Positions 29,293-38,001 of a DNA stretch of 64,000 nt are shown piece by piece. The position numbers and the translations under genes were made by a program. The stretch comes from Lysobacterales bacterium 63-13 (GTDB lineage Bacteria; Pseudomonadota; Gammaproteobacteria; Xanthomonadales; Rhodanobacteraceae): the NCBI GenBank assembly GCA_001899855.1, contig MKWR01000002.1, positions 62,001 through 126,000 of the forward strand, read 5' to 3'. Under the pieces are notes generated by a model. It was not told the origin of the DNA. It was given only the letters and a program-made list of their open reading frames with translations, and made no database searches. The first letter of the stretch is position 1; each line of letters begins with the position of its first letter.

Positions 29293-31203
29293 ATGCTCCA
29301 GGAACTACGCGCAAAAACCCACGGTCTTGTCGCCAAGATTCTTCTCGGTCTGATCGTCATCACATTCTCGTTCTTCGGCGTCGAGTCGTACTTCATCGGG
29401 CAGACCGTCGACTATGTTGCCAAGGTCGGCGACCGGGAAATCTCCCAGCAGGAATTCCGCACGCGCTTCGACGAGTTCCGGCAGCGGCAACTGGAGGCCG
29501 CAAACGGGGCGATCGACGCCAAGTTCTTCGAGCAGCCGGCGATCAAGCGGCGCATCCTCGATCAGCTGATTGACGAGCAGGTGCTGCTTGTCGCCAACGA
29601 GGAACTCGGCATCGCCGTCCCTGCGCAACGGCTGCGCGAGGAGATCCTGAAGATCCCGGCATTCCAGCGCGACGGCAATTTCGATCCCGCCCTTTACCGC
29701 GCCAGGCTTTCCGCCCAGGGCATGACGCCGAAAGCGTTCGATGAGCGCATCGCCCGCGACCTGGCAACCCGCGAGATTCCCATGGGCGTTGCCATGAGCA
29801 CGTTCGTGACCGATGAGGAAATCAACAGTTACCTGCGCCTGCGCGGGCAGTTGCGCGACATCCGCTATGTCACCCTGGCCAAGCCCGAGCTGGCCGATGT
29901 CAAGGTCAGCGAGGAAGAGATCGCCACCTTCTATACGGAACATCAGCAGGATTTCATGAATCCGGAGCAGGTGGCGCTTGACTATATCGAGGTCGACGCG
30001 GCGAAGCTCGATGTCAACCTGACGCCGGACGAGAGCACGCTCAAGGAGCGCTACGAAAAGGAAAAGAGCCGATTCGTCACCTCCGAGCAGCGTCTTGCGT
30101 CGCACATCCTGATCAAGGTCGCAGGCAGTGGTGGCCCCGAGGAGCAGAAGAAGGCACTCGAGAAGGCACAGAAGATCGCCGATGAAGCGCGAGCCGGCAA
30201 GGATTTCGCCGAGCTGGCCAAGGCATCGTCCGAGGACCTCGGTTCGCGTGCTCTGGGTGGCGATCTCGGCTGGCTCGACAAGGGCATGACCGACCCGGCG
30301 TTCGAAGGCGCGCTGTACTCGCTGGAGAAGGGCAAGATTTCCGACCCGGTGCTTTCGCCCGAGGGCTACCACGTCATCGAGGTTCGCGAAATCCGGCCCG
30401 GGAAGACGCGGACGTTCGAGGAAGTCCGTGGCGAGTTGGCCAGCGACTTCGGGGAATCGGAACGCGAGCGCGTCTACAACGAACGTTCCGGTCGCCTGAT
30501 CGACCTGACTTATGAAGACTCGACATCGCTGGAGCCGGCGGCGAAGGAACTCGGGCTGAAGGTCGAGAAGACAGCGCTGTTCTCACGCATGGGCGGAACC
30601 GGCATTGCGGAAAATCCCGCGATTGTCCAGGCTGCGTTCTCGGATCAAGTGCTGGTCCAGGGCAACAATTCCGACAAGGTCGAATTGGGTCCCAACCATC
30701 TCGCCATCATCCGCATTGCCGAACACAAGGCTGCGACCGCGAAGCCGATCGAGGAAGTGCGTGCCGACATCCAGCGCAGGATCATCGAGGAACGGGTCAG
30801 CAAGCAGGCCAAGGCGCGTGCGGACGAACTGTTTGCGCGATTGGAGAAAGGCGAGTCGATTGACGCGCTGGCGAAGGAACTCAAGCTCCCGCTGAACGAG
30901 GAACGCGGCATCGGACGCAATGCAGTCAAGCTCGATGCGGCCTTGGTCAACGCGGCGTTCGCGCTGCCACGCCAGGAGAGCGCCGGCAAGGCACCGGTCC
31001 AGGTTGTCGCTCTTGCCGGTGACGAATACGCTTTGCTCAAGCTCGACCATGTTGCCGACGCCGATCCCACTGCGGTCGATCAGATAACGCGGGAATCCGC
31101 GCGAAACACCTTGCAGCAGAACCTTGCCAGTGTGGTTGCTCGTGACTTCATTGCGGCGCTGCGCGCGAGCATGGAAATCAAGGTGGTCGAAGACCGCATG
31201 TGA
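29293..31203 (+). CDS. ppiD: PpiD-like periplasmic folding factor (SurA_N plus parvulin)
   Basis: 636 residues. A single N-terminal membrane anchor (LVAKILLGLIVITFSFFGV) is followed by a SurA_N-type chaperone region and a parvulin domain at about 265-360. The parvulin keeps the conserved positions (ASHILIKV, LGGDLGWLDKGM, EGYHVIEV), whereas E. coli PpiD has a degenerate site, so this one may be catalytically active. It faces the periplasm and assists folding of secreted proteins leaving the Sec channel. Terminated by the hairpin at 31227. Confidence 0.93.
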   Translation: MLQELRAKTHGLVAKILLGLIVITFSFFGVESYFIGQTVDYVAKVGDREISQQEFRTRFDEFRQRQLEAANGAIDAKFFEQPAIKRRILDQLIDEQVLLVANEELGIAVPAQRLREEILKIPAFQRDGNFDPALYRARLSAQGMTPKAFDERIARDLATREIPMGVAMSTFVTDEEINSYLRLRGQLRDIRYVTLAKPELADVKVSEEEIATFYTEHQQDFMNPEQVALDYIEVDAAKLDVNLTPDESTLKERYEKEKSRFVTSEQRLASHILIKVAGSGGPEEQKKALEKAQKIADEARAGKDFAELAKASSEDLGSRALGGDLGWLDKGMTDPAFEGALYSLEKGKISDPVLSPEGYHVIEVREIRPGKTRTFEEVRGELASDFGESERERVYNERSGRLIDLTYEDSTSLEPAAKELGLKVEKTALFSRMGGTGIAENPAIVQAAFSDQVLVQGNNSDKVELGPNHLAIIRIAEHKAATAKPIEEVRADIQRRIIEERVSKQAKARADELFARLEKGESIDALAKELKLPLNEERGIGRNAVKLDAALVNAAFALPRQESAGKAPVQVVALAGDEYALLKLDHVADADPTAVDQITRESARNTLQQNLASVVARDFIAALRASMEIKVVEDRM

Positions 31204-31226
31204 TCCGTGCCGTCATGCAGCGATGG

Positions 31227-31253
31227 AAAAGGGCCGCGATGCGGCCCTTTTTT
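31227..31253 (+). terminator. Rho-independent terminator after ppiD
   Basis: AAAAGGGCCGC and GCGGCCCTTTT form a perfect stem around the two-base region AT, followed by further T residues; 24 bp after the ppiD stop. Because the stem is A/T-flanked on both sides it could also act for minus-strand transcription. Confidence 0.88.
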
Positions 31254-31256
31254 ATG

Positions 31257-31374
31257 GCCATGGATGGCCTGTATGCCTGCAACGCAGGAGCAGTTGCAGG
31301 CGATGCCATGGATGGCCTGTATGCCTGCAACGCAGGAGCAGTTGGCGAGCAGTTGCAGGCGATGCCATGGATGA
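31257..31374. repeat. 48-bp tandem repeats with hairpin-forming units
   Basis: Two copies of a 48-bp unit (from 31257 and 31305; 40 identical bases each, starting GCCATGGATGGCCTG) plus a partial third ending at 31374. Each unit contains the palindrome CCTGCAACGCAGG, and a longer inverted pair GCCTGCAAC ... GTTGCAGGC. A lone 13-bp echo (AGCAGTTGCAGGC) occurs near 31459. The gap 31254-31476 otherwise contains nothing recognisable. Coding on either strand is unlikely; REP-like function is inferred. Confidence 0.8.
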
Positions 31375-31476
31375 CGCCAGTGCACAGCGCTGACCCGCCT
31401 CAGCAATCGACCAAGGAGCAATATGGGTTTGATCCGGGATCGAACGCTACTCTTTGAAGCAGTTGCAGGCCCTTGT

Positions 31477-32823
31477 TCAATGCGCCGGAGCACGAATGCG
31501 CAAGTTGCGTCCAGGTCGAAGGACGGAATGCGCGGTCATTCCGTTCCAGCGCAGCAGTTCGGCGAGACGGACTTGATAGCGCCGGGCAATTGCAGACAGC
31601 GTGTCGCCGGGCTTGATGGCATGAACCTGTGGATCTCCAGCGTCGGCAACATCCGGATCCGTACCCGGCAACAACAGGAGTCGACCGGATGCTAGCGGCG
31701 CGTCCACGTCGAGGCGGTTGGCCTGCGCCAACACCTTGGCGGTGATGCCCAGGCGGGCCGCGAACTCCGCGGGAGTGCCTGCAACGTCGATGCGCCGGGC
31801 ATGCCAGGCACCGAGCAGGGACACCGGGAAATCCGTCAAGGCAAGCTGCAGTCGATCTGCCGCCGTTGCGGGAAGCAGCAGGCGGCTTGCCGGGCCACGC
31901 GGACTGGACTGGCCCGACCACGCCATGTTGAAGCGAAGCACTTCCTCCATGTCCACGCCGGCGAGGGATGCGGCCAGTCTGAGGTCGATGGCCGCGGCCG
32001 GAGTCACCTGCACCAGCAGATCGTCTGCCCCTGCCTGGGGCAGATCGACACCGAAGCGTTCCGGCTCTGCAACGATGCAGGACAAGGCCAGTAAGCGGAT
32101 CAGATGCTGGTGGGTGGTGCTGGAGAGATTCAGTTGCGCCAGGCGCTGGGCGTCGAGCAGCGTGGTCGAGGCACTGCCGAGCGCGCGCTTGAGCCGGTAC
32201 TCGCCGGCGTTGAAGGCCATGCTCGCCAACCGCCAGTCGGAAAACTCGCGGTCATAGCGCTCAATCAGCGCCAGAGCGACTTCGGTCGAGGTCAGCAGAT
32301 CGAGGCGTTGATCAAGATCGCGGCCAACCTTGAGGCCGTGGTCGACTGCGGTTCGACCCATCAATTGCCAGATCCCGGCGGGACCCTTGCCTCGTGCCGG
32401 CAGCGAGCGATAGTTGCTCTCGACATAGGGCAACAAGGCAAACTCACCGGGCAGGTCGTGGCGTTCGATTTCCTGCAGGACCAGCAGCAACGAAGGCATG
32501 GCTGCCTGCCAGGTCGCGCTGAAGTGCTGGCTCGACCGCGTATACCGCCTCGCCTCGCGCAGCACCGCATCGCTGTACGCACATCCACCCAGGGCAAAGC
32601 GCGTGCGCAGTCGCTGCCAGACCGAGCCTGGCTGGAGCGGACCAGGTTGCTCCTGTGCCGGCAAGGGTTCAATCCGCTCGATTGGGGCTGGTGCCACCAC
32701 CACGGCAGGCTCGGTGGCAACGGGCGGCTTGCTCCGCGGGTGCGGTCCCGTGCAGGCCGAGATTGCCAGGACAAGGGCGATACCGACGAGGAATCGCATG
32801 CTGCCAGCGCCGGCATGGATCAT
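31477..32823 (-). CDS. mltD: Membrane-bound lytic transglycosylase D-like lipoprotein
   Basis: 448 residues from the ATG at 32823, which overlaps the gloB stop (ATGA); Met9 (32799) is an alternative. The lipobox ISAC gives Cys24. A transglycosylase SLT domain has catalytic Glu135 in LLPYVESNYRS, followed by KGPAGIWQLM and AFNAGEYR. A C-terminal LysM domain (~400-445, IKPGDTLSAIARRYQV) binds peptidoglycan. MltD cleaves glycan strands with formation of 1,6-anhydro-MurNAc. gloB-mltD adjacency is common in gammaproteobacteria. Confidence 0.93.
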   Translation of the reverse strand: MIHAGAGSMRFLVGIALVLAISACTGPHPRSKPPVATEPAVVVAPAPIERIEPLPAQEQPGPLQPGSVWQRLRTRFALGGCAYSDAVLREARRYTRSSQHFSATWQAAMPSLLLVLQEIERHDLPGEFALLPYVESNYRSLPARGKGPAGIWQLMGRTAVDHGLKVGRDLDQRLDLLTSTEVALALIERYDREFSDWRLASMAFNAGEYRLKRALGSASTTLLDAQRLAQLNLSSTTHQHLIRLLALSCIVAEPERFGVDLPQAGADDLLVQVTPAAAIDLRLAASLAGVDMEEVLRFNMAWSGQSSPRGPASRLLLPATAADRLQLALTDFPVSLLGAWHARRIDVAGTPAEFAARLGITAKVLAQANRLDVDAPLASGRLLLLPGTDPDVADAGDPQVHAIKPGDTLSAIARRYQVRLAELLRWNGMTAHSVLRPGRNLRIRAPAH

Positions 32824-33605
32824 GCGCGGAAGTCATCCTTCATGCGACGCAATGCAGCAAACCGGGCGACACGATCGGCAGCGACACCCACTTCGTTGGC
32901 CAGCGCATGGATGACATCCGCCTCATCGATGCGCAGGAACGGGTTGCAGGCGAGTTCGTCGGACATTCGCGAGGGCAGGCTGGGCAGGCCAGCCTGGCGC
33001 TTGCAGCGTACCGACTGCAGACGTTGCTGGAGCATCACGTTTGCCGGTTCGATCGATTGCGCGAAGGCGCAATTGGCCAGCGTGTACTCGTGTCCGCAAC
33101 ATACCTGTGTATGCGCGGGAAGCGCGGCAAGACGTTGCAACGAGGCAAGCATCTGCGCCGGCGTTCCCTCGAACAGGCGACCGCAGCCGACGCTGAACAG
33201 CGTATCGCCGCAGAACAGCAGATCCTCGCCGTAAAAGGCGATGTGGCTAAGCGTATGGCCCGGAACCGCCAGCACCTCGAACGCGCACTGCGGCGCGCCC
33301 AGTTCAATGCGATCCCCATCCTTGACGCGATGAGTCGCCAGTTCGATGCGCGGATCGTCTGGCGCATGGATGCTGGCGGCTGTCATCGCGTGCAGGCGCG
33401 CTGAGCCGCCGATATGGTCGGGATGATGATGGGTCAGGAGGATGGCGCGCAATTGCAGTTGCCGGCGCTGCAGCGCATCGAGAACCGGCGTTGCCTCGCC
33501 GGGATCGACAACCAGGGCATTGCCGAGATCATCGTGGAGCATCCAGATGTAGTTGTCGGCCAGCGCCGGCAGTGGCGTCAGGTGCAGATGGGTCGTCGCG
33601 GTCAT
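32820..33605 (-). CDS. gloB: Hydroxyacylglutathione hydrolase (glyoxalase II)
   Basis: 261 residues. The metallo-beta-lactamase motif THHHPDHIGG at ~57-66 binds the dinuclear metal centre, with further ligands in VPGHTLSHIAF and CCGHEYT. A C-terminal substrate-binding helical domain is present. It hydrolyses S-lactoylglutathione to lactate and glutathione in methylglyoxal detoxification. Its 3' end overlaps mltD by four bases; upstream it is divergent from the yafS-like gene, the same arrangement as E. coli gloB/yafS. Confidence 0.95.
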   Translation of the reverse strand: MTATTHLHLTPLPALADNYIWMLHDDLGNALVVDPGEATPVLDALQRRQLQLRAILLTHHHPDHIGGSARLHAMTAASIHAPDDPRIELATHRVKDGDRIELGAPQCAFEVLAVPGHTLSHIAFYGEDLLFCGDTLFSVGCGRLFEGTPAQMLASLQRLAALPAHTQVCCGHEYTLANCAFAQSIEPANVMLQQRLQSVRCKRQAGLPSLPSRMSDELACNPFLRIDEADVIHALANEVGVAADRVARFAALRRMKDDFRA

Positions 33606-33707
33606 GGGCGCAACTATAACGGCTTGGACGTGCCGATCCCGCAGCCAGTGTGGATGAGTGGGTTAGACTTCGCCTTTGCTTGTTGACCCTGTGGAGCCGA
33701 GATTTCC

Positions 33708-34400
33708 GTGCACGCACCGATTGGCGATGTCTTCAATCTCGCCGAAATCGAGAATCTGCTGGCGCTCGAATGGAGCTGGGTGAGCAACGCCCCGCTGACG
33801 GTCCCGGCCGGGCCGGCGATTTCACTTGCCCCGGCACGCTGGCCGGCCATGCCCATGCATTCCAGCCATCAGTCCGTCATCCGCTTGCATCTTGCCGGCG
33901 ACGGACTGGGCGGCGACTTGAACTGCTCGATGTCGGCGCTGCCACTGGAAACAGATGGCGTGCAGTTGATCGTGGTTCGCCACCTGTTCGATGTGCTGGG
34001 TCCGCACGAGGAACTGGAATCGGAATTGATGCGCGTCCTCGCGCCGGGTGGCGTGCTGTGCCTGTTCGGATTCAATCCGGCCAGCACCTGGCGGCTGTGG
34101 TGGCTGCAACATGCCCTGCATGGAATGCCAATGCCTCGCTGGAATTCGCCTGCGCAGACGCGCCGGCGCCTTGCTGCCCTCGATGCGGTGCAGAGCCAGC
34201 ATGGCTACCTCGGTGGCAGTTGGCCGTCCTCGTCGGCAATGGATGCGCGTGGCAATGGCCAGCGCTGGCATGGTGCCTGGTCGCTGGTCGCACGCAAGCA
34301 GCGCATCGCGGCGCGAGCGGTCGATTCACACTTGCGTCGCAAGCGCGTCGAGCTCGCGCCGGGACTTGCGCGACTGTCGAGCCGGAGGGCCGGCATGTGA
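33708..34400 (+). CDS. YafS-like putative methyltransferase
   Basis: 230 residues from a GTG at 33708. The post-motif region [22 protein letters not shown] ... [16 protein letters not shown] resembles class I SAM methyltransferases, but no clear glycine-rich motif I is visible in the N-terminal half ([19 protein letters not shown] is the start). It could be degenerate or use a variant fold. Position between gloB and rnhA is exactly that of E. coli yafS, whose substrate is unknown. Its stop overlaps the rnhA GTG. Confidence 0.78.
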   Translation: MHAPIGDVFNLAEIENLLALEWSWVSNAPLTVPAGPAISLAPARWPAMPMHSSHQSVIRLHLAGDGLGGDLNCSMSALPLETDGVQLIVVRHLFDVLGPHEELESELMRVLAPGGVLCLFGFNPASTWRLWWLQHALHGMPMPRWNSPAQTRRRLAALDAVQSQHGYLGGSWPSSSAMDARGNGQRWHGAWSLVARKQRIAARAVDSHLRRKRVELAPGLARLSSRRAGM

Positions 34401-34852
34401 GCGAGGTGGATTTGTTTACCGACGGTGCCTGTCTTGGCAATCCCGGCCCCGGCGGTTGGGCGGCCCTGCTGCGCCACGGCAAGCATGAGCGCGAGCTTTG
34501 TGGAGGCGAGACGGATACCACCAACAATCGCATGGAGCTGCTTGCGGTGATCAACGGACTGGAGGCCTTGCGCAAGTCCTGCTCGGTCAGCCTGACAACC
34601 GACTCGCAATACGTGATGAAGGGGATCAAGGAATGGATGCCGGCGTGGATCGCCAGGAATTGGCGCACCGCGGGTGGCGATCCGGTGAAGAATCGCGATC
34701 TCTGGGAACGCTTGAACGCGGCACTCATCGGCCACCAGACCCGTTGGCACTGGGTGCGCGGGCATGCCGGGCATGCGGAGAACGAGCGCGTGGACAGGCT
34801 GGCGCGCCTGGCCGCGGAAGCGGTCCGCGATGCAGCAAGGGAGCTGGGATGA
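34397..34852 (+). CDS. rnhA: Ribonuclease HI
   Basis: 151 residues from a GTG overlapping the previous stop, with GGAGGG at 34384-34389. The DEDD active site is complete: Asp9 ([15 protein letters not shown]), Glu47 (NNRMELLAV), Asp69 (TTDSQYV) and Asp133 (NERVDRLA). It degrades RNA of RNA-DNA hybrids. A longer upstream extension in this frame was rejected. It overlaps dnaQ by ATGA; the rnhA/dnaQ pair is conserved (divergent in E. coli, collinear here). Confidence 0.98.
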   Translation: MSEVDLFTDGACLGNPGPGGWAALLRHGKHERELCGGETDTTNNRMELLAVINGLEALRKSCSVSLTTDSQYVMKGIKEWMPAWIARNWRTAGGDPVKNRDLWERLNAALIGHQTRWHWVRGHAGHAENERVDRLARLAAEAVRDAARELG

Positions 34853-35565
34853 GACAGGTTGTACTGGATACCGAAACGACCGGGCTCGAGGTCAGGAAAG
34901 GCCATCGGGTCATCGAGATCGGTTGTGTCGAATTGCTGGAGCGACGCCCGAGCGGCCGCACCTGGCACGCCTACCTCAACCCGGATCGCGCGGTCGATGA
35001 GGGCGCGCGTGCGGTGCATGGCATCGAAGACAGCTTCCTCCTCGACAAGCCGCGCTTCGGCGACGTCGTCGAAGCATTCCTGGGCTTTGTTTCCGGCGCG
35101 GAAATCATTGCCCACAATGCCAGCTTCGATGTCGGCTTCCTCGATGCGGAACTGCGCCTTGTCGATCCCGCGCTCGGCACGCTTGGCGAGCACGCGCGCA
35201 TCCTCGATACCCTGCAACTGGCGCGCGAGAAGTTTCCGGGGCAGCAGAACAACCTGAATGCCCTGTGCCGGCGCCTTGGCGTGGACAACCAGCATCGCGA
35301 ATTGCACGGCGCTCTGGTTGATGCGTACCTGCTTGCGGATGTGTATCTGGCCATGACCGCGGGGCAGGGCGACCTCGGACTGGCCCTGGAAGCCATTGAA
35401 CAATCGCCAGGGGCGAGCATCACCCTGCCGGTTTCCGGAGCAGGCTTGCGCGTCCTGCGCGCCAGCCCGGTCGAGCTCGAGGCGCACCGGCAGCGGCTCA
35501 AGGGACTCGATGCCGCCAGTGCCGATGGCAGCATCTGGAATCGCGCTGCTGCGGAATCCATCTGA
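34849..35565 (+). CDS. dnaQ: DNA polymerase III epsilon subunit (3'-5' exonuclease)
   Basis: 238 residues, ATG overlapping the rnhA stop. Exo I motif LDTETTG (Asp7, Glu9), Exo [13 protein letters not shown] and Exo [17 protein letters not shown] give the DEDDh proofreading site. The C-terminal ~50 residues (from about 185) contain the segment that contacts the polymerase subunit in homologues. Usual length is ~240. The epsilon subunit edits misincorporated bases in the replisome. Confidence 0.97.
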   Translation: MRQVVLDTETTGLEVRKGHRVIEIGCVELLERRPSGRTWHAYLNPDRAVDEGARAVHGIEDSFLLDKPRFGDVVEAFLGFVSGAEIIAHNASFDVGFLDAELRLVDPALGTLGEHARILDTLQLAREKFPGQQNNLNALCRRLGVDNQHRELHGALVDAYLLADVYLAMTAGQGDLGLALEAIEQSPGASITLPVSGAGLRVLRASPVELEAHRQRLKGLDAASADGSIWNRAAAESI

Positions 35566-35729
35566 GCGGGAGCATGGCTCGCCGGCCTTGGCACGAGTGC
35601 TTCCAACTGCCCAATCGAGTGGAATGCGCGGCAATGAGGAACAGATGAGATGTGGCGGCAATGTGAGGCATAATCGGCGTGGGGAAATGCTTGAACGTGA
35701 GTCCGATTGACAGGCTCGGGGAGAAGACC

Positions 35730-37052
35730 ATGAAGCGCGGCGGCCTTTTATTGATTGTCATCCTGTTGGCATTGGCGCCGGCGATTGCCCTTGCCGCCAA
35801 TTCAGCGGTCAGTGCGATTGAATCGCACAAGCACCTTGGCGTGGCCAGTTGCAGCAACAGCGTCTGCCACGGCGCATCGCAAGCGTTCCGCGATTCCAAT
35901 ATCCAGCAGAACGAGTTTGCCATCTGGCAGGAATTCGATCCGCATGCCAAGGCCTGGCAAACGCTGGGCAGCGATGCGTCGAAGGCGATCGCGCGGAAAC
36001 TCGGCATCGGCGACCCGGCAGCAGCCAAGGTCTGCCTGGATTGCCATGCCGACTCGATCGCAGGCGACATGCGCGGCGAGCGCTTCCAGCTTACCGATGG
36101 CGTGGGTTGCGAATCCTGCCACGGTGGTTCGGAGTCGTGGCTCAACGCGCACGCGGACAAGGGCGTGACGCACAAGGACAACCTCAAGAACGGGATGTAC
36201 CCGACCGATCAGCCGATTGCCCGCGCGCGCCTGTGCCTGACCTGCCACATGGGCACGGCCGATCGCATGATCACCCATCGCATCATGGGAGCCGGCCATC
36301 CGCGTCTATCCTTTGAGCTCGACACGTTCACCTGGCTGCATCCGCATTACAAGATCAACGAGTCGTGGACGCAACGCAAGGGCGAATGGAACGGCGTGCG
36401 CGACTGGGCGGTCGGCCAGGGTGTCGCCGCGGAAAACCTGCTTGAGCTGGTGACGGATGAAAAGGCCGGCTGGCAGGGCATCTTCCCCGAGCTGGTGCTG
36501 TTTGATTGCCACGCCTGCCACCAGTTGATGTCCGGAAGGACCTGGGGCCCGCGGCAGGGCACCGGCCTTGGCCCGGGCGTGGTTCGCCTGAATGACGCGA
36601 ACATCCTCATGTTCCGCCATGTGCTGGCGCCGGTGGACAAGGCCGCTGCATCACGACTGCTGGAGCAGACCCGCGCCTTGCACCAGGCCACCACGAAGAG
36701 CCGCGAGGCGACGTTCGCCGCCGCACGCAAGCTGCATGCAAGCATCGAAGGCTTGTTGCCGACGGTGGCGGCCTTCAACTATGGCCCGGAAAGCCTCGAT
36801 GCCATTCTGTCCAGCATCGAGGCGGATGCGGCGCGCGGCGAGTATCGCGATTACGCGGCGGCCGAACAGGTGGCCATGGCGGCGCAATCGGTGGTGGTCG
36901 CGTTCGAGAATGACGGCAAGGTGGATGCCGACAAGGCGACCCTGTTGCGCAGTCGCCTCGATGCGCTCTACGCGACGATCAAGAACGAGGATTCCTGGTC
37001 ACGCGAGAAATTCCGCTCGGCCCTCGCGGCCCTGCGCGCCGCCGCACCCTGA
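35730..37052 (+). CDS. Periplasmic multihaem cytochrome c (c554-like)
   Basis: 440 residues from the ATG at 35730 (GGGGAGAAG upstream). A signal peptide ends near AIALAANS. Haem motifs in order: CSNSVCH (41-47, a CX4CH spacing), CLDCH, CESCH, CLTCH and CHACH, giving four canonical CXXCH and one atypical site. A His-rich linker (ITHRIMGAGHPR) may supply axial ligands. The C-terminal ~180 residues are helical without haem motifs. The cytochrome c554 family shuttles electrons in the periplasm; the partner is not encoded nearby. The complete ccm set downstream would mature it. Terminator at 37060. Confidence 0.88.
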   Translation: MKRGGLLLIVILLALAPAIALAANSAVSAIESHKHLGVASCSNSVCHGASQAFRDSNIQQNEFAIWQEFDPHAKAWQTLGSDASKAIARKLGIGDPAAAKVCLDCHADSIAGDMRGERFQLTDGVGCESCHGGSESWLNAHADKGVTHKDNLKNGMYPTDQPIARARLCLTCHMGTADRMITHRIMGAGHPRLSFELDTFTWLHPHYKINESWTQRKGEWNGVRDWAVGQGVAAENLLELVTDEKAGWQGIFPELVLFDCHACHQLMSGRTWGPRQGTGLGPGVVRLNDANILMFRHVLAPVDKAAASRLLEQTRALHQATTKSREATFAAARKLHASIEGLLPTVAAFNYGPESLDAILSSIEADAARGEYRDYAAAEQVAMAAQSVVVAFENDGKVDADKATLLRSRLDALYATIKNEDSWSREKFRSALAALRAAAP

Positions 37053-37059
37053 TTGAAAC

Positions 37060-37085
37060 AGCGCCGCCACTGGCGGCGCTCTTTC
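37060..37085 (+). terminator. Rho-independent terminator after the cytochrome gene
   Basis: AGCGCCGCC and GGCGGCGCT pair over nine positions with a three-base loop, followed by CTTTCCTT. The T-run is interrupted by C, so it may be modest in strength. It lies 8 bp after the stop. Confidence 0.75.
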
Positions 37086-37249
37086 CTTGTGGCAGTCAAG
37101 CGCACATCGCTGGTGCCGCGTGCTTGATCGCAACTGCAGCAGCAGGAACATCGATCAATGATGCTGATGATCTGACAGTGGCCATGCCTGCCGCGTGGAG
37201 AATCCAGGCAATCGACTTGCGTGGCTTTTCGCGGACCACGAACGAGATG

Positions 37250-37606
37250 TCAGAGGGCAGGTGCGCTCTCTGCTGGAACAGACCGCAAGGATCCACCGCT
37301 GCCATGGCACGTCTCGGCAGATGGTCGGAACCGTTGCCCGCAGCAACTGCATTGGAAATCAAGGCAGAAGAATTCACCCCATGTCACGCCATTGGCGATG
37401 TCCTGGAATGACGCATTGCCGCCGGTGGCGTTGGTTTGACGCGGGAGTTCCTGGATAGTCCCGGCTTCGATGCTGTCGCCTGCGCCCGCGATGGCCTTGC
37501 GAAGATCGCTTGGCGGGGCGACTCGATATTCGGCACCAAGCGCTTCGCAACCTTTGCAAGACACCGGCTTTGCCCCCCCCCCGACACAGGGAATAAGTCG
37601 CCGCAT
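37250..37606 (-). CDS. Hypothetical protein, possibly frameshifted at a poly-C tract
   Basis: 118 residues in the open frame from the ATG at 37606. The C-terminal part (GVTWGEFFCLDFQCSCCGQ, then RFRPSAETCHGSGG) has a coherent, conserved look with a CSCC motif, and GCEALGAEYRVAPPSDLRKA earlier also reads as real protein. The first ten codons run through a ten-C run (37573-37582; GGG GGG GGG on the coding strand), so the true N-terminus may lie in another frame. No family could be named. The other frames here (for example 37096-37377) look like noise. Function unknown. Confidence 0.42.
   Translation of the reverse strand: MRRLIPCVGGGAKPVSCKGCEALGAEYRVAPPSDLRKAIAGAGDSIEAGTIQELPRQTNATGGNASFQDIANGVTWGEFFCLDFQCSCCGQRFRPSAETCHGSGGSLRSVPAESAPAL
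37573..37582. repeat. Homopolymer of ten C
   Basis: A run of ten C residues lies inside or just after the start of the uncertain minus-strand gene. Runs of this length slip during replication and during sequencing, so it may cause phase variation, mark a pseudogene, or reflect an assembly error. Confidence 0.9.
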
Positions 37607-37640
37607 CAGCGGTCGGATTGAGGGCAAGTGAGAAGGATTA

Positions 37641-37958
37641 CTAACAGCCGGAGCGGCGAAAACGCTCTTCTGCTGCTCGCATACTCGTGACGGTTCGATT
37701 GAAGTCTGAGTTTGCGTTTTTGAGTTTCTGTTGCTCTTGACGACAGAAATCTTCGCGATTCTGCGCCTGGTAGCCCGATGAGCTCCGATTGTTCGAGTTT
37801 TGAGGCGGTTGCGGCGTACAGCCATAGAGGACATTTGCGCTATTTAGCATGCAACCCCCAACTCTGCCGTCTGTGTAAGGCACAAATGTGTCCGCGCTTG
37901 CATAAAGTGAAGCAACGAGCAATATCGATGCAACGACAAATTTCGCGGCAATACGCAT
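37641..37958 (-). CDS. Small secreted protein of unknown function
   Basis: 105 residues from the ATG at 37958 (AAGGGGAAAA upstream). A clear signal peptide MRIAAKFVVASILLVASLYA with cleavage near ASADT, then a short Cys-containing mature chain: VGGCML, YGCTPQPPQ, FCRQEQQKLKN and a final RRSGC. Gln/Asn/Ser-rich, probably periplasmic with disulfides. Composition is less GC-rich than its neighbours (AAT, TTT, ATA codons), hinting at acquisition. No named family; expression support is the good ribosome site only. Confidence 0.6.
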   Translation of the reverse strand: MRIAAKFVVASILLVASLYASADTFVPYTDGRVGGCMLNSANVLYGCTPQPPQNSNNRSSSGYQAQNREDFCRQEQQKLKNANSDFNRTVTSMRAAEERFRRSGC

Positions 37959-38001
37959 GTTTTTCCCCTTCTGACACCGCGTAGGTGACAAACGCAGACG
38001 A

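Noticed and set aside
31257-31374. A CRISPR array
   Set aside because: The 48-bp units are contiguous with no variable spacers of fixed length, only two to three copies, and no cas genes.
31080-31493. A 137-residue protein across the 48-bp repeats
   Set aside because: Composed of repeat-derived Cys/Ala/Gly runs antisense to the ppiD end; no start signal.
32820-33605. Beta-lactamase or RNase Z
   Set aside because: The HHHPDH motif fits any metallo-beta-lactamase fold, but length, C-terminal domain and gene order identify glyoxalase II.
37096-37377. A 93-residue minus-strand protein
   Set aside because: Overlaps the better C-terminal frame of the 37250 gene in another phase; no family look and no ribosome site.
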